A DNA stretch of 64,000 bases from a virus. The DNA lies in the IMG/VR virus record IMGVR_UViG_3300031741_000001, positions 17,828 to 81,827 of that record. One strand, given 5' to 3'. The notes beneath the pieces were generated by a model. It saw nothing but the letters and a program-made list of their open reading frames with translations, was not told the DNA's origin and searched no databases. Position 1 is the stretch's first letter. Each line of letters starts with the position of its first letter. The translations under genes and the position numbers were made by a program. Below, piece by piece: positions 16,525 to 25,236 of this stretch.

Positions 16525-17346
16525 TTAATTATAACATGAGTGAAAAATTGATTTGCGTTTTCCATCGGATGTTAGGATATGGTTTTTATTTTTAACACCA
16601 CGATAACTATTTTCAATAATTATTTTATCCGTCCCCAACATCTCGAATAGCTCTTCCGACTGTAATGATTCAAACCCGACAGCAGTTCTATAAAAATCAT
16701 CTTCTCCAGTAAAGTCTTCAAATGGTATTGGGCATTCTAAACTTTCAGTAGCTCCCATGAATCTTTTAGAAGCTTCAGCAAAACCGCCTGATTCTACAGC
16801 GTCGAAAGTGATAAGAGCAATAACCTTCTTAGTCATTATTCCATTTACAAGAGTTGGTGGGTGAGTTAATGCTCTTAATGAAAAAGCAGTATTTCTTTTT
16901 GGATCTGCAAAAGAGTCAACTAATTCATCTTTATAAGGTCCGCAAGTTCCAATGTCTCCTTCTATCAGCAAAAGACCATCTTCAGTTTCTCTACTATTGA
17001 CATGAGTAAAGAAATGGGATAATCTAGTTCTATCTATGAACGCGACTCTTTTAACTATCTCTCTAGGATTACCAGCGCAGAACGGATGTCCCCATTCTCC
17101 TTCTAGTCCTCCTTCAACTAACTTTTTATAGAAAGTTGTTTTGGGATTAGTCATCCCATTTACGAAACTCGTTTCATCATACTGGACATTATTCCTAGAA
17201 GGTTTTCTAAGAATAGCTAATGGAACTTTTTTAAATATTCCATCCTTATCTGGAGTAATTGTTTTTAAACTTTTACCGTCAATAGTATGCAGTGTCTGCA
17301 TATTAAAAATTACATTTCCCATACTTTCAAGTGCTGGATTAGACAT
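16525..17346 (-). CDS. Prohead core protease (T4 gp21 / phiKZ gp175 type)
   Basis: 273 residues with the pattern of the S80/U9-type prohead proteases: GLEGEWGHP with H87, an RLSHFFTHV strand (109-115), LLLIEGDIGTCGPYKDEL (126-142) and the nucleophile segment NTAFSLRA with S156. These enzymes cut scaffold and internal head proteins during capsid maturation, usually after Glu. The adjacent terminase, ClpP-fold pair and internal head proteins fit. The C-terminal 60 residues may be an autoprocessed tail. The target motif is probably [S/A]-x-E, as seen in several neighbours. Confidence 0.8.
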   Translation of the reverse strand: MSNPALESMGNVIFNMQTLHTIDGKSLKTITPDKDGIFKKVPLAILRKPSRNNVQYDETSFVNGMTNPKTTFYKKLVEGGLEGEWGHPFCAGNPREIVKRVAFIDRTRLSHFFTHVNSRETEDGLLLIEGDIGTCGPYKDELVDSFADPKRNTAFSLRALTHPPTLVNGIMTKKVIALITFDAVESGGFAEASKRFMGATESLECPIPFEDFTGEDDFYRTAVGFESLQSEELFEMLGTDKIIIENSYRGVKNKNHILTSDGKRKSIFHSCYN

Positions 17347-17348
17347 AG

Positions 17349-18407
17349 TTAACCTTTCGAGTCGTATTTTGAAATTAGAATCCCTTTTCCCCTTAAGAAT
17401 AGAGGCTTTTTAAAATTAGTTATCTTTAAACTAAAAAACATTTTAGGAGTAAACGTTGCGGAACTCCTTTTCATATTGGATAGTGATAATAGTCCATGAC
17501 TTTGTAGAAGCATCGCTAGTAATTCTGAACAGAACACCTTATTAGGAGAAACTTTTCGATTTCCTAAAACTATAGTATTTCCAAAGATAGCTCTAGTGAA
17601 TTTTGTAAAACTAGCAAATTCAGCTCCTAAGTATTTCTTGATAAAGTCTTTAGTATCTTTATTCTTTTCACAATTAAACATTTCTGGAGTAGAGCATCTT
17701 CTGACACATATGTATTTCTCGTTCAACCCGTATTTCAGAACTGAAGTTAATTTAACTCCATTATCCATAGTAGCATCGAACATCCATAATTTATTTTGAT
17801 TCTTTACAACTATACCAACATGAGTGAATATAGATCTAGTTAAGAGTACGGTAAAAACATTAGCTAGTTTTTTAAACTTAGTAAATTCTGAAAAAATAAT
17901 AATATCTCCCGCTTGCAGATCTAATTTAGAGACGACTGAAATACTTTCAGTAGAAACTCCAAAACATTCTTTAATGATATCAGGAGAGATAGTATTGAAA
18001 TTTAAAGACAATGTTTCGTCGGCTTCAATATCTCTAAGACTTTTTATTACATATCCGCTATCTTCTTTAAGTATAGTAATATTACTATCGAAAGATTGTT
18101 CTACTATCTGAAAGAATAAATTATTCTCGTCTTTATTGATATAATTAAATATATGATTTTTCTGTACTTTATTTTTAATGAAAAATCTCTGTTGATCTTT
18201 AATAATATCTATCTCTAGATTTAAAGAATTTAGATTATTAGAAACACTCTTCAAATCTTTTAAACAATTATCAGCTAAGTCACACCTAGCCAGTTGTGAA
18301 AGGTTCTCTTCAGATGATATGAAATTCTCTAAAGATGGAGACATGCCCTCAGCCTTTACTTCCTCTATGAGTAAATTAATATTTTCTATATCCGTTACAA
18401 GACTCAT
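17349..18407 (-). CDS. Permuted NlpC/P60 (YiiX-like) cysteine peptidase or amidase, probably virion-associated
   Basis: 352 residues. The C-terminal half has the permuted papain-like layout: LQAGDIIIFSEF (about 170-181), IFTHVGIVVKN with the catalytic His near 195, a LWMFDATMDNGVKL strand, and KVFCSELLAMLLQ with the catalytic Cys near 289. The N-terminal 130 residues are an acidic coiled-coil region containing a KAEG site that could be cut by the prohead protease. It lies two bases after the prohead protease gene. A role in cell-wall or lipid cleavage during infection, or in head maturation, is possible; the substrate is unknown. Confidence 0.65.
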   Translation of the reverse strand: MSLVTDIENINLLIEEVKAEGMSPSLENFISSEENLSQLARCDLADNCLKDLKSVSNNLNSLNLEIDIIKDQQRFFIKNKVQKNHIFNYINKDENNLFFQIVEQSFDSNITILKEDSGYVIKSLRDIEADETLSLNFNTISPDIIKECFGVSTESISVVSKLDLQAGDIIIFSEFTKFKKLANVFTVLLTRSIFTHVGIVVKNQNKLWMFDATMDNGVKLTSVLKYGLNEKYICVRRCSTPEMFNCEKNKDTKDFIKKYLGAEFASFTKFTRAIFGNTIVLGNRKVSPNKVFCSELLAMLLQSHGLLSLSNMKRSSATFTPKMFFSLKITNFKKPLFLRGKGILISKYDSKG

Positions 18408-18418
18408 GAACCTTCCCT

Positions 18419-19195
18419 TTATTTAAATTTTAAATATCCGTTATCTTTAAGAAAAGCTTTAAAGAATTTATGAACTTCAAAAAGGAATTTACCGAAGTCT
18501 ATCATTCTTTGTGCAACTTCTTGAGTTAATAAGCACATTAGTTTAAATTCTTCTTCTCTATTCTTACGCTCATCTCCTTTTGATCCATCTATCATCTTTT
18601 TTATTTTTAAAAGATTGATTTGATTAGCAGTTGCTATTTTCATGTTATCTAAGAGATCATATTTCCGCCCTCCGTAAACTTCGATGAAGTCTAGATATGC
18701 GGAACCGTATCCTAAAGTTTTAAGCGTTTTAAAATAAGCTATGTCTTTATTCAAAGGTTGTAGCTTAATAGGCTTTCCGTAAGCAACTTTAAGATTGACT
18801 TTCTTTAATCTTTTATTAAGCTCATCTGTTGGGTTAACTGTAAAGATAAAATCTTCTCGTTTATATCCAAAAACTTTTAAAGCACTGTTATATGCATGCA
18901 TACTATCTTTAAGTAGCTGAGCCGTGAAAGGTCCCTGTTTAAAATCTAATTTTAAATCCATAAACTCATTTGCTAGTTTAGTTTCTTCTCCTTTAAATTT
19001 AGGAACTTCTTTTTCTGAATTGATTACCTGCTTATTCATAATACTAAAAACAAGAGCAGCATATTTCCCATAGTCATCTAACCAGACATTATAGTTTTTC
19101 CACATAATGTCGGAGCTTTCACCTATTGAGATATTAGGAACTGTTGGATATCCGAAAACTTCCATAGATGTATTTTTTATATTTAAAATATTCAT
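18419..19195 (-). CDS. Internal head protein with MNIL tag and [S/A]-x-E site
   Basis: 258 residues starting MNILNIKNTSMEVFGYP. The first seven residues are the shared tag and TSME is a potential cleavage site (S-M-E) for the prohead protease. The rest is helical, with a hydrophobic amphipathic C-terminal region (QRMIDFGKFLFEVHKFFKAF). The helical C-terminus resembles those of the proteins at 24-31 kb. The ATG overlaps the acetyltransferase stop as ATGA, so the two are translated together. By analogy with phiKZ inner-body proteins, I infer a structural or ejected head-core protein. Confidence 0.65.
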   Translation of the reverse strand: MNILNIKNTSMEVFGYPTVPNISIGESSDIMWKNYNVWLDDYGKYAALVFSIMNKQVINSEKEVPKFKGEETKLANEFMDLKLDFKQGPFTAQLLKDSMHAYNSALKVFGYKREDFIFTVNPTDELNKRLKKVNLKVAYGKPIKLQPLNKDIAYFKTLKTLGYGSAYLDFIEVYGGRKYDLLDNMKIATANQINLLKIKKMIDGSKGDERKNREEEFKLMCLLTQEVAQRMIDFGKFLFEVHKFFKAFLKDNGYLKFK

Positions 19196-19683
19196 ATAGT
19201 TTTCCCCATCATATAATCTATAGGCTTAAATCCCATTTTCGTGTAAGCTGCGACTGCTTGTCTATTTTTAACTATAACTCCTAAAATAACCATATCCACT
19301 TTTGGGTATTGTTTCTTATAAAGCTTCAAAGCTTTATCCATCAGCAACGGTCCAAGCCCTTGATTTCTAAAATCCTTATCCACAACAAGACTAGATACGT
19401 AAACGCAATCCCTATAATCGGATGGACCTAATAATACAAATCCTATTAATTCATTTTTATTAAATAGAAGAAAGACTTTTTTACCTTTCCTCATCCAGTG
19501 TAAAACTTCTTTGTCGGTATCTAGAATGCTTAAGTTTGAAGGCATTCTATCTCTATATAAAGTAATTTCTTCTCTATGGTGAGCATCTAACTGTTCGTCT
19601 AACTCCATTATACGTTCTGAAAATTCTCCAATCCGATTCTGCTTCAACTCACTTACTGTTATTTTAGGTTTTAAAATATTCAT
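19192..19683 (-). CDS. GNAT N-acetyltransferase carrying the MNIL tag
   Basis: 163 residues with a standard GNAT fold: a strand VYVSSLVVDKDFRNQGLGPLL containing the acetyl-CoA pyrophosphate loop R-N-Q-G-L-G near residue 108, then a helix and a VKNRQAVAAYTKMGF segment typical of motif B. It would transfer an acetyl group from acetyl-CoA to an unknown amine. The N-terminus MNILKPKITVSEL matches the tag on internal head proteins, an extension of about 35 residues before the core GNAT fold. It sits between two virion genes and overlaps the next as ATGA. Packaging in the virion and injection is my inference. Confidence 0.85.
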   Translation of the reverse strand: MNILKPKITVSELKQNRIGEFSERIMELDEQLDAHHREEITLYRDRMPSNLSILDTDKEVLHWMRKGKKVFLLFNKNELIGFVLLGPSDYRDCVYVSSLVVDKDFRNQGLGPLLMDKALKLYKKQYPKVDMVILGVIVKNRQAVAAYTKMGFKPIDYMMGKTI

Positions 19684-19684
19684 A

Positions 19685-20377
19685 TTACATCCTCAATAGA
19701 TTTTCTATCTCAGCTAGATTTTTATTATCTTGCACTAGTGAGGCGTTTATTCCATTAGCAAAATAAGTACCTATCAATCTACTACTTGTCGATACGCTAG
19801 CATGACTAACGTCACTTAAAGGTATTTGTAATTCCCTACCTTCCATTGCAGTGTGCCTATATTGAATGGTCGGACTACCTTGTTTTCTACTAAGATGAGC
19901 AATCAATATTTCAAAGATAGAATGATCTACATTAAAGTTAATTCCTGTATGTCTACTTACCTTATCGAACATGAATGCTTTATCGTCATATGTAATGAAT
20001 GAAGGAGTTTTTGTAGAATTGATATATTCATAGAAAACTACCCATCCGATTCCTGCCATTTGAATTAACTCAGTAGTCTCAATAAAAGCATTTCCCTTTT
20101 TAAGAGTAAGTAAAATATATTTTTCTTCGTCTTTATTAATTTCTTCTATTTCCGTAGATTCCATTACTATAATTCTAGGAAGGAAAAACCCACTCTTATA
20201 AGTCTTACCTTTGTCTATAACTTCCAATTCAAAAATAGCTAAAGTGCTAATCTTATCGGATATCTTTAAACATGCAAAATTCTTAAATCTTTTAGCTATG
20301 TATACTTTAAGAGTCTCGCCTATGAAGATAACTTTAGATCCTTCTTTTTTAAAAAACTGTTTAACCTCACTGTTCAT
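19685..20377 (-). CDS. Unknown head- or virion-region protein
   Basis: 230 residues starting MNSEVKQFFKKEGSKV. The sequence is mostly beta-strand-like (VIFIGETLKVYIAKRF, TLAIFELEVIDKG), with an internal HTAMEGREL containing an A-M-E followed by G, the pattern expected for a prohead-protease site. It sits one base from the acetyltransferase gene and overlaps the upstream structural gene by 11 bases. No family is recognised; a structural role is inferred from position and from the possible processing site. Confidence 0.6.
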   Translation of the reverse strand: MNSEVKQFFKKEGSKVIFIGETLKVYIAKRFKNFACLKISDKISTLAIFELEVIDKGKTYKSGFFLPRIIVMESTEIEEINKDEEKYILLTLKKGNAFIETTELIQMAGIGWVVFYEYINSTKTPSFITYDDKAFMFDKVSRHTGINFNVDHSIFEILIAHLSRKQGSPTIQYRHTAMEGRELQIPLSDVSHASVSTSSRLIGTYFANGINASLVQDNKNLAEIENLLRM

Positions 20378-21758
20378 TTAAACCTCCAACGATAACTGGG
20401 GTGATTATATTAGGAGATGCTCCGTATATTACCATTAATGAAATCTGATAATTATTAAAGTTATCATACACCTCATTAAAATTACGATAAGCAACATCTA
20501 GATAGTTGTTTTCTAAATCATCTAAAATCTTGTAGCTTGTTTTTAAAAATCCAGTACTTGGAATAGGCGTCTCGCTACTATTAAGAATATTATTTCCAAG
20601 ATACGGTAAATCCATAATGGCTCTAGTCTTATCTGGATATATCAGTCTTAAATAATCTATAATTTCTTTAGTTGTTTCTTGAACTAAAAGACCACCTAGG
20701 TCCTTTGGAAAAAGAATATCATTTACGTTTATCTTTCCGTGACTAGAGTAGAACATTGGTCTCAGATGAGAGTTCTTTACTAAAATAATATAATTTTCGA
20801 AATTAACCGGATCCGAAATACTTTTACCATATTCCTCTATGGTTTTAGAAGATACTATATTTGAATTATATTCAAAGTCTGATAAAATAATATCGTTACT
20901 CATTAGTATTTTCTCTAACCCTATATTATCTAGATCTACTTCTATAGTCGAAGTATTAGGCATATTGTAATCTTTAGAGAAAAACATTCTACCAGCTATC
21001 ACTACTATTGGAGTAGCGTCCCCTATATCTTTAGGCATGACAGCAGATATTCTATTTTTGGTTACTGTGTTCTTACAGTCGCTAAATCTAATGGTAGTCA
21101 TCCCACCAACGTTTGAAAAATCAACTAGTAATAGATTTAGATTTCTATTTGCTGTAGTTGTTAGATATCGTGTAGTGTCTTTAGCCCAGAGCTCGTTATC
21201 AAAAACCATAGGGTATCCAACTACTCCATTAATTATAGGAATAGTATTTTCAAATGAAATCTCGTCTGCTGTTTGAGAGAAAAAGATATCGGTAAGCATA
21301 TATTTTAAATTTGGATTATTTTTAACTGTAGGGTTTGATGTTATAGAATATCCGCATGTGATACTCTGAGAATTCTCTACTGATATTATTTCAGGAGTTT
21401 TCTGTATTATTGAAGAGAATGGTAGGGGAACGTATAACAATTTCCCATTCTGATTATCCAACATCGTGATAGGAGTAAATGTTTGAACTGTATAAGTTAG
21501 TATATCAATATCTGTAATTTTAGTTATAAATTCTATCCATGTTAATGAACCAGATGTACTATTCGGTTCTCTTAACATTAAAGTTAAATTTAAAAAAACA
21601 TTCTTGGCGGTGCTCCCGTTGGTAATACAAACTACAAACTTCTGATTAAATCCGACAGTCGATAATATCGAGTCTAGCGATAAAGTGTTCGATGAGAATG
21701 CTAATATATCAGTATCTGTTATTTTAAGTGTGTATAAAAAGGCGTTATTGTTTTTCAT
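20367..21758 (-). CDS. Putative virion structural protein (463 aa)
   Basis: 463 residues, beta-rich, Asn/Thr/Ser-rich, with repeated strand patterns and the near-duplicate segments KITDTDILAFSSNTLSLDSI (residues about 12-31) and KITDIDILTYTVQTFTPITM (about 80-99), showing an internal duplication. A later region (IVSSKTIEEYGKSI) recalls phrases in the 886-residue protein at 27505 (NIEEYGKTIP). The composition is typical of phage tail, baseplate or head-decoration proteins. It is the first gene of the unit downstream of the terminator at 21811-21842; a TATATATAATG-like sequence upstream may be its promoter. Confidence 0.65.
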   Translation of the reverse strand: MKNNNAFLYTLKITDTDILAFSSNTLSLDSILSTVGFNQKFVVCITNGSTAKNVFLNLTLMLREPNSTSGSLTWIEFITKITDIDILTYTVQTFTPITMLDNQNGKLLYVPLPFSSIIQKTPEIISVENSQSITCGYSITSNPTVKNNPNLKYMLTDIFFSQTADEISFENTIPIINGVVGYPMVFDNELWAKDTTRYLTTTANRNLNLLLVDFSNVGGMTTIRFSDCKNTVTKNRISAVMPKDIGDATPIVVIAGRMFFSKDYNMPNTSTIEVDLDNIGLEKILMSNDIILSDFEYNSNIVSSKTIEEYGKSISDPVNFENYIILVKNSHLRPMFYSSHGKINVNDILFPKDLGGLLVQETTKEIIDYLRLIYPDKTRAIMDLPYLGNNILNSSETPIPSTGFLKTSYKILDDLENNYLDVAYRNFNEVYDNFNNYQISLMVIYGASPNIITPVIVGGLNEQ

Positions 21759-21810
21759 AAGTATCTCCTATTCTTATATATAATGTTTCCAAATAAAAAG
21801 AAAAAGAAAA

Positions 21811-21842
21811 ACACTAGGTGGAGTCGGAACTCCACCTAGTGT
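21811..21842 (-). terminator. Intrinsic terminator
   Basis: Perfect 14-bp stem (21811-21824 with 21829-21842) with a CGGA loop, followed on the minus strand by a long T-rich tract (complement of 21790-21810). It ends the transcript of the repeat protein at 21873-22553. Confidence 0.85.
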
Positions 21843-21872
21843 ATTAAGCATAGATTATTTTAAAGATTTTAC

Positions 21873-22553
21873 TTAGAAACGTTTTCCTAACATAGATCTA
21901 CGTTCGTCAGCTCTGTCTTTAGCAGATTGTTTTTTATAAGCTTCATGTCCGTAGTCATGACCCTTCATACTGCGTGATTCGTCAGCTCTTGATTTTGCAG
22001 ACTGTTTCTTCATGTCAGCATAACCTTCTTTTCCATAATACTTATCAAGACCGCGAGCATCATCTTCACGAGCTTTAGCACTTTCATTATATTTCTTTTC
22101 GTGAGCATAATCATCTCCGCGCATTCCACGTGATTCATCAGCTCTTGATTTTGCAGACTGTTTCTTCATGTCAGCATAACCTTCATGCCCGAAATGTTTT
22201 CCGATCATTGATTTACGCTCGTCGGCTCTATCAGCAGCTGACTGTTTTTTCCAACCGGAAGCTTCATGTCCGTAGTCGTGACCCTTCATACTGCGTGATT
22301 CGTCAGATCTGTCTTTAGATGTCTGAGCATATTTTTTCTTTTCAAGAGCTAAAAGAACTTCTTCAAGAGATATTAAAGCATCTTCTCTACAGTTAAGATC
22401 TACTACATCACGAAGAACTTCGTCTTCAACGATAAAATTTCTAATAGTTTCAGATAGACCGTGCTGGTCAACCATGTCGAAAATATTACAGATGATATCT
22501 GTCTGTGAATCTAGATCTGCGCTTCCGTTACTTTCTGTGCCGATGTTAAACAT
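21873..22553 (-). CDS. Repeat protein with six RADES/RADER units
   Basis: 226 residues. Residues 1-73 form an acidic helical domain containing DQHGLSETIRNF. From residue 76 on come about six repeats of 23-28 residues with the core KKQSAKSRADESRSMKGHDY, ending in RADERRSMLGKRF. The repeats are charged, Gly/His/Tyr-containing and likely disordered. A single RADERRSTLG copy also occurs in the 56360-57322 product, and HGLSE in the 58521-58928 product. It stands alone between a terminator and an AT-rich promoter-like stretch (about 22610-22630). The function is unknown; RNA or protein scaffolding by multivalent repeats is a guess. Confidence 0.7.
   Translation of the reverse strand: MFNIGTESNGSADLDSQTDIICNIFDMVDQHGLSETIRNFIVEDEVLRDVVDLNCREDALISLEEVLLALEKKKYAQTSKDRSDESRSMKGHDYGHEASGWKKQSAADRADERKSMIGKHFGHEGYADMKKQSAKSRADESRGMRGDDYAHEKKYNESAKAREDDARGLDKYYGKEGYADMKKQSAKSRADESRSMKGHDYGHEAYKKQSAKDRADERRSMLGKRF
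21885..22325 (-). repeat. In-gene tandem repeat (about 70-84 bp units)
   Basis: The DNA coding for the RADES/RADER repeats contains nearly identical stretches, for example the minus-strand coding of SRADES followed by GHDYGHEA in three places (about 21950-21985, 22125-22165 and 22260-22310). The high DNA identity between distant units suggests recent duplication or gene conversion. Confidence 0.7.
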
Positions 22554-22646
22554 GTTGTTCGTCTTTCTTTGTTTGTTTTTATTACTTAGGAAATTTATTA
22601 AATAGATATATTATTAGCTTATATAATATATTTAATTTTTTTTTAA

Positions 22647-24290
22647 TTACTGATGTGCTTTTTGTACAATTAAAACTGGAACAGCATAAATTATTTCATA
22701 TTGGGTAGCTGTTTTAAACAAAAACTCTACTAGAACTGTTTTATTGGAGTAGAGAGTGGGAGTAGCTAAATTAAATAGAGCATTGTATTTAGAAACTTCT
22801 ATAGGTGAGGTTATTAAAATCTTTCCTGTTGTAGCATCTCTCAGTACAAAATGAGTAGGCACCTGCGGTACGGTATCGATAGCGGCAACGTATGGTGGGG
22901 ATGCTTGAGAGTAGAAATTAAAAAGGAAACTTTTTTCTGAGAAAAGATTAGAGGATATATAATATTGTTTTAATATCGCGTCATAGAATACCGTTGGTCT
23001 AACAAAAGCACCGTAACTTCGTCCATATATTAATTCGTCAGTAGAAGCGTCTGCTAATAAATAAGGCATATCCGCTACTGGTAAATCTAAATGAATCGAG
23101 AATGCCTGAGTGAAGTTTGGATTACCTGAGACAAACGATTTAGTAGTTATCTCTAAGTTCTGCCATACGCCCAACGAAGCTCCGTTGAATTTAGTAGCTC
23201 CAAAAGTAATATCGGAACTAGGGATTATTTTCATCGCTTTTTCATTTTGAGAATATCCCGCATATCCTAGAGTCCAAGATTTAGAAATGCCATCATAGGT
23301 TGGTATTATTGAAATCTTAGAATAATCAAGTAATGGTGTTGGTAGTATTTTAATAGTTTTTTCAAAAACTAGAACCCTATTAACGTTCTCGTCAAAGATA
23401 CTACATATTGAATTATCGGATAAGAAGTATTTAATCATTATCTTAAAATCAACATTAGGTGTATCTGTAGATACATCTTCAAGACCGTAAATAAAACAAG
23501 TCTTTCCATCTATCGGAACAAGTTGTTCTGAACCATCTTGGAAAATAAGCTTAGGCCAGAAGGTCAAAGCTGTTACATTCTGATTAAGATATAGAGCCCA
23601 ATCAGAACCCGTAATTTGATTAGCAGTAGCGACGAAACCCGTAATAGGATTAGACGTATCCTGAAAATCTGTAAGTATAAGAGCTTTTCTTGAAATTAAG
23701 CGATACTCGGATATCTGCATTCCAGCAGCGTCATATAGTTCTAAGTAAACAGTATTACCTGGGTCCATAGGGTATGCGGTATAGCAATTTAAGCATCTGC
23801 TAATATTAGCTACTCCAGTAGGGACTATCGGTACTAGACTCCCCTCTACCTTTCCTTGACTATCCACATAGATACTTATAGGGACTTTTGTACCATCCGT
23901 TGTCGTGACGACTAATTGATAATTAGCAGCATCCCCGCCGTCGAATGTTATTTTTTCATCAACTACTAATCTAGTTCTAGTTTGTCTAGTATCATAGAAA
24001 AGCATACATATTTGATTTCCATATCCGGATACTATAGGACCACCTTTTGAAACAACGCCGATAGGTTCAATATCAGATTCGAAGGTTACTGGATTAACAG
24101 CTACTACAACGTACAACATTTTACTATTAACATCAATAGTCTCAATTATCAACGAATCTACTGCTGGTATAAAATACCCTTTTATCGACGGTCCATTATT
24201 AGGATTGAAAATCTTCTCTAAAGGATAAACTTGAGGGAGATCATATCCTATAAGTTTTATACTCTCACTTCCTAGCTTTTCTTCTTTCAT
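22647..24290 (-). CDS. Putative virion structural protein (547 aa)
   Basis: 547 residues, beta-rich, with high Thr/Ser/Ile/Pro content and repeated segments of the form (Y/F)xLVVTTTDGTKVPISIYV. No signal peptide or membrane segment is seen. The start MKEEKLGSESIKL has an ATG three bases after the end of the next gene. Position beside internal head proteins and size favour a virion part such as a tail or head fibre, but no family is recognised. It is probably one transcript with the five helical genes upstream of it. Confidence 0.65.
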   Translation of the reverse strand: MKEEKLGSESIKLIGYDLPQVYPLEKIFNPNNGPSIKGYFIPAVDSLIIETIDVNSKMLYVVVAVNPVTFESDIEPIGVVSKGGPIVSGYGNQICMLFYDTRQTRTRLVVDEKITFDGGDAANYQLVVTTTDGTKVPISIYVDSQGKVEGSLVPIVPTGVANISRCLNCYTAYPMDPGNTVYLELYDAAGMQISEYRLISRKALILTDFQDTSNPITGFVATANQITGSDWALYLNQNVTALTFWPKLIFQDGSEQLVPIDGKTCFIYGLEDVSTDTPNVDFKIMIKYFLSDNSICSIFDENVNRVLVFEKTIKILPTPLLDYSKISIIPTYDGISKSWTLGYAGYSQNEKAMKIIPSSDITFGATKFNGASLGVWQNLEITTKSFVSGNPNFTQAFSIHLDLPVADMPYLLADASTDELIYGRSYGAFVRPTVFYDAILKQYYISSNLFSEKSFLFNFYSQASPPYVAAIDTVPQVPTHFVLRDATTGKILITSPIEVSKYNALFNLATPTLYSNKTVLVEFLFKTATQYEIIYAVPVLIVQKAHQ

Positions 24291-24293
24291 AAT

Positions 24294-25223
24294 TTAAACC
24301 TTCTTTATAGCTGATCTACAAATCTGAACCATTTTGTAAAGAAGAAGATCTGTTTCGCTCACACAGACCCTCAGTACTTTTTTATAGATGAGAGAATTTT
24401 TCTTAAAAAGAACAGCATCTTCTTTAGATAAAGATCCTTCACCTTTCATATTCAAGTTAGCTTGTAGAAGAGCTTTGATTTTACTATAAAGATTTTTAAA
24501 GAAATGCTCGTATTGTTTAAATGTCAAACAATCATCTAATGATCTTTTAATAGTTTCTTTAGTCCAAGCGGCTTCTAGTAGAGTTTTTTTTCTACGATCG
24601 GGGCTTTCTGTAGCTATTATTTTACCTGAAGAATTCATTTCGAATCCTATTTTTGGAAGATCTTTAACGATATCCGGTATTCCTTCTTTCAAAACCTTTT
24701 CAACTGAAGTTTTTTGAAACTTCTTGATGATAAGATTTAATTCTCTAAGTCTTCCATTAAACTCGGTCGGAGTCGGTATCTCCAAAGATCTATTCGAGAG
24801 ATATATCACTGGATTCTCATCTATTAATTTTTTAAAATCTTCAAGAACTATAAGATTACCAAAAAATCTATTAAAAAATGAGAGTAGGACTTTCTCAAAA
24901 GAAGAAGATATATTACCAACTGAGATTAAGCTCTTTGCGAAGAACTCTAATGAGAAATCAAAATCCTCGCTAATGATGTCAAGATTCTGCTGGTGAGTCA
25001 GTCTAGGATTAATAAAATTAGAAAGCATCGCCAGCCCGTCAAGAGATGCTGTTTTTGAAACTAATATATTTTTAATTTTAGAAATCTCTTCTAAGTAATT
25101 GATTTTAGAGCTTTCTTCATTACACTCGCAATCAAAACTGTTGAGATCTTGTATGAATATGAGCATCTCGGTCGTTTCCGGAGTTTCGTTCTTCGGTCTT
25201 AATAGTGATAAATTTAAAGACAT
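24294..25223 (-). CDS. Internal head protein paralog
   Basis: 309 residues, helical. It starts MSLNLSLLRPKN, so it lacks the strict MNIL tag, but its C-terminal half (GFEMNSSGKIIATESPDRRKK, then AAWTKETIKRSLDDC and a KVLRVCVSETDLLLYKMVQI end) matches the arrangement in the 25237-26136 product (GLRVNTERGKIKIPKKRNAD, SGWTKSNIIVALKSC, KKLAILVNSI). It therefore belongs to the same paralog family as the genes at 25-31 kb, likened to the inner-body or ejection proteins of phiKZ-type virions. It is separated from its neighbours by 3 and 13 bases. Confidence 0.65.
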   Translation of the reverse strand: MSLNLSLLRPKNETPETTEMLIFIQDLNSFDCECNEESSKINYLEEISKIKNILVSKTASLDGLAMLSNFINPRLTHQQNLDIISEDFDFSLEFFAKSLISVGNISSSFEKVLLSFFNRFFGNLIVLEDFKKLIDENPVIYLSNRSLEIPTPTEFNGRLRELNLIIKKFQKTSVEKVLKEGIPDIVKDLPKIGFEMNSSGKIIATESPDRRKKTLLEAAWTKETIKRSLDDCLTFKQYEHFFKNLYSKIKALLQANLNMKGEGSLSKEDAVLFKKNSLIYKKVLRVCVSETDLLLYKMVQICRSAIKKV

Positions 25224-25236
25224 TACGAATCTCCGT

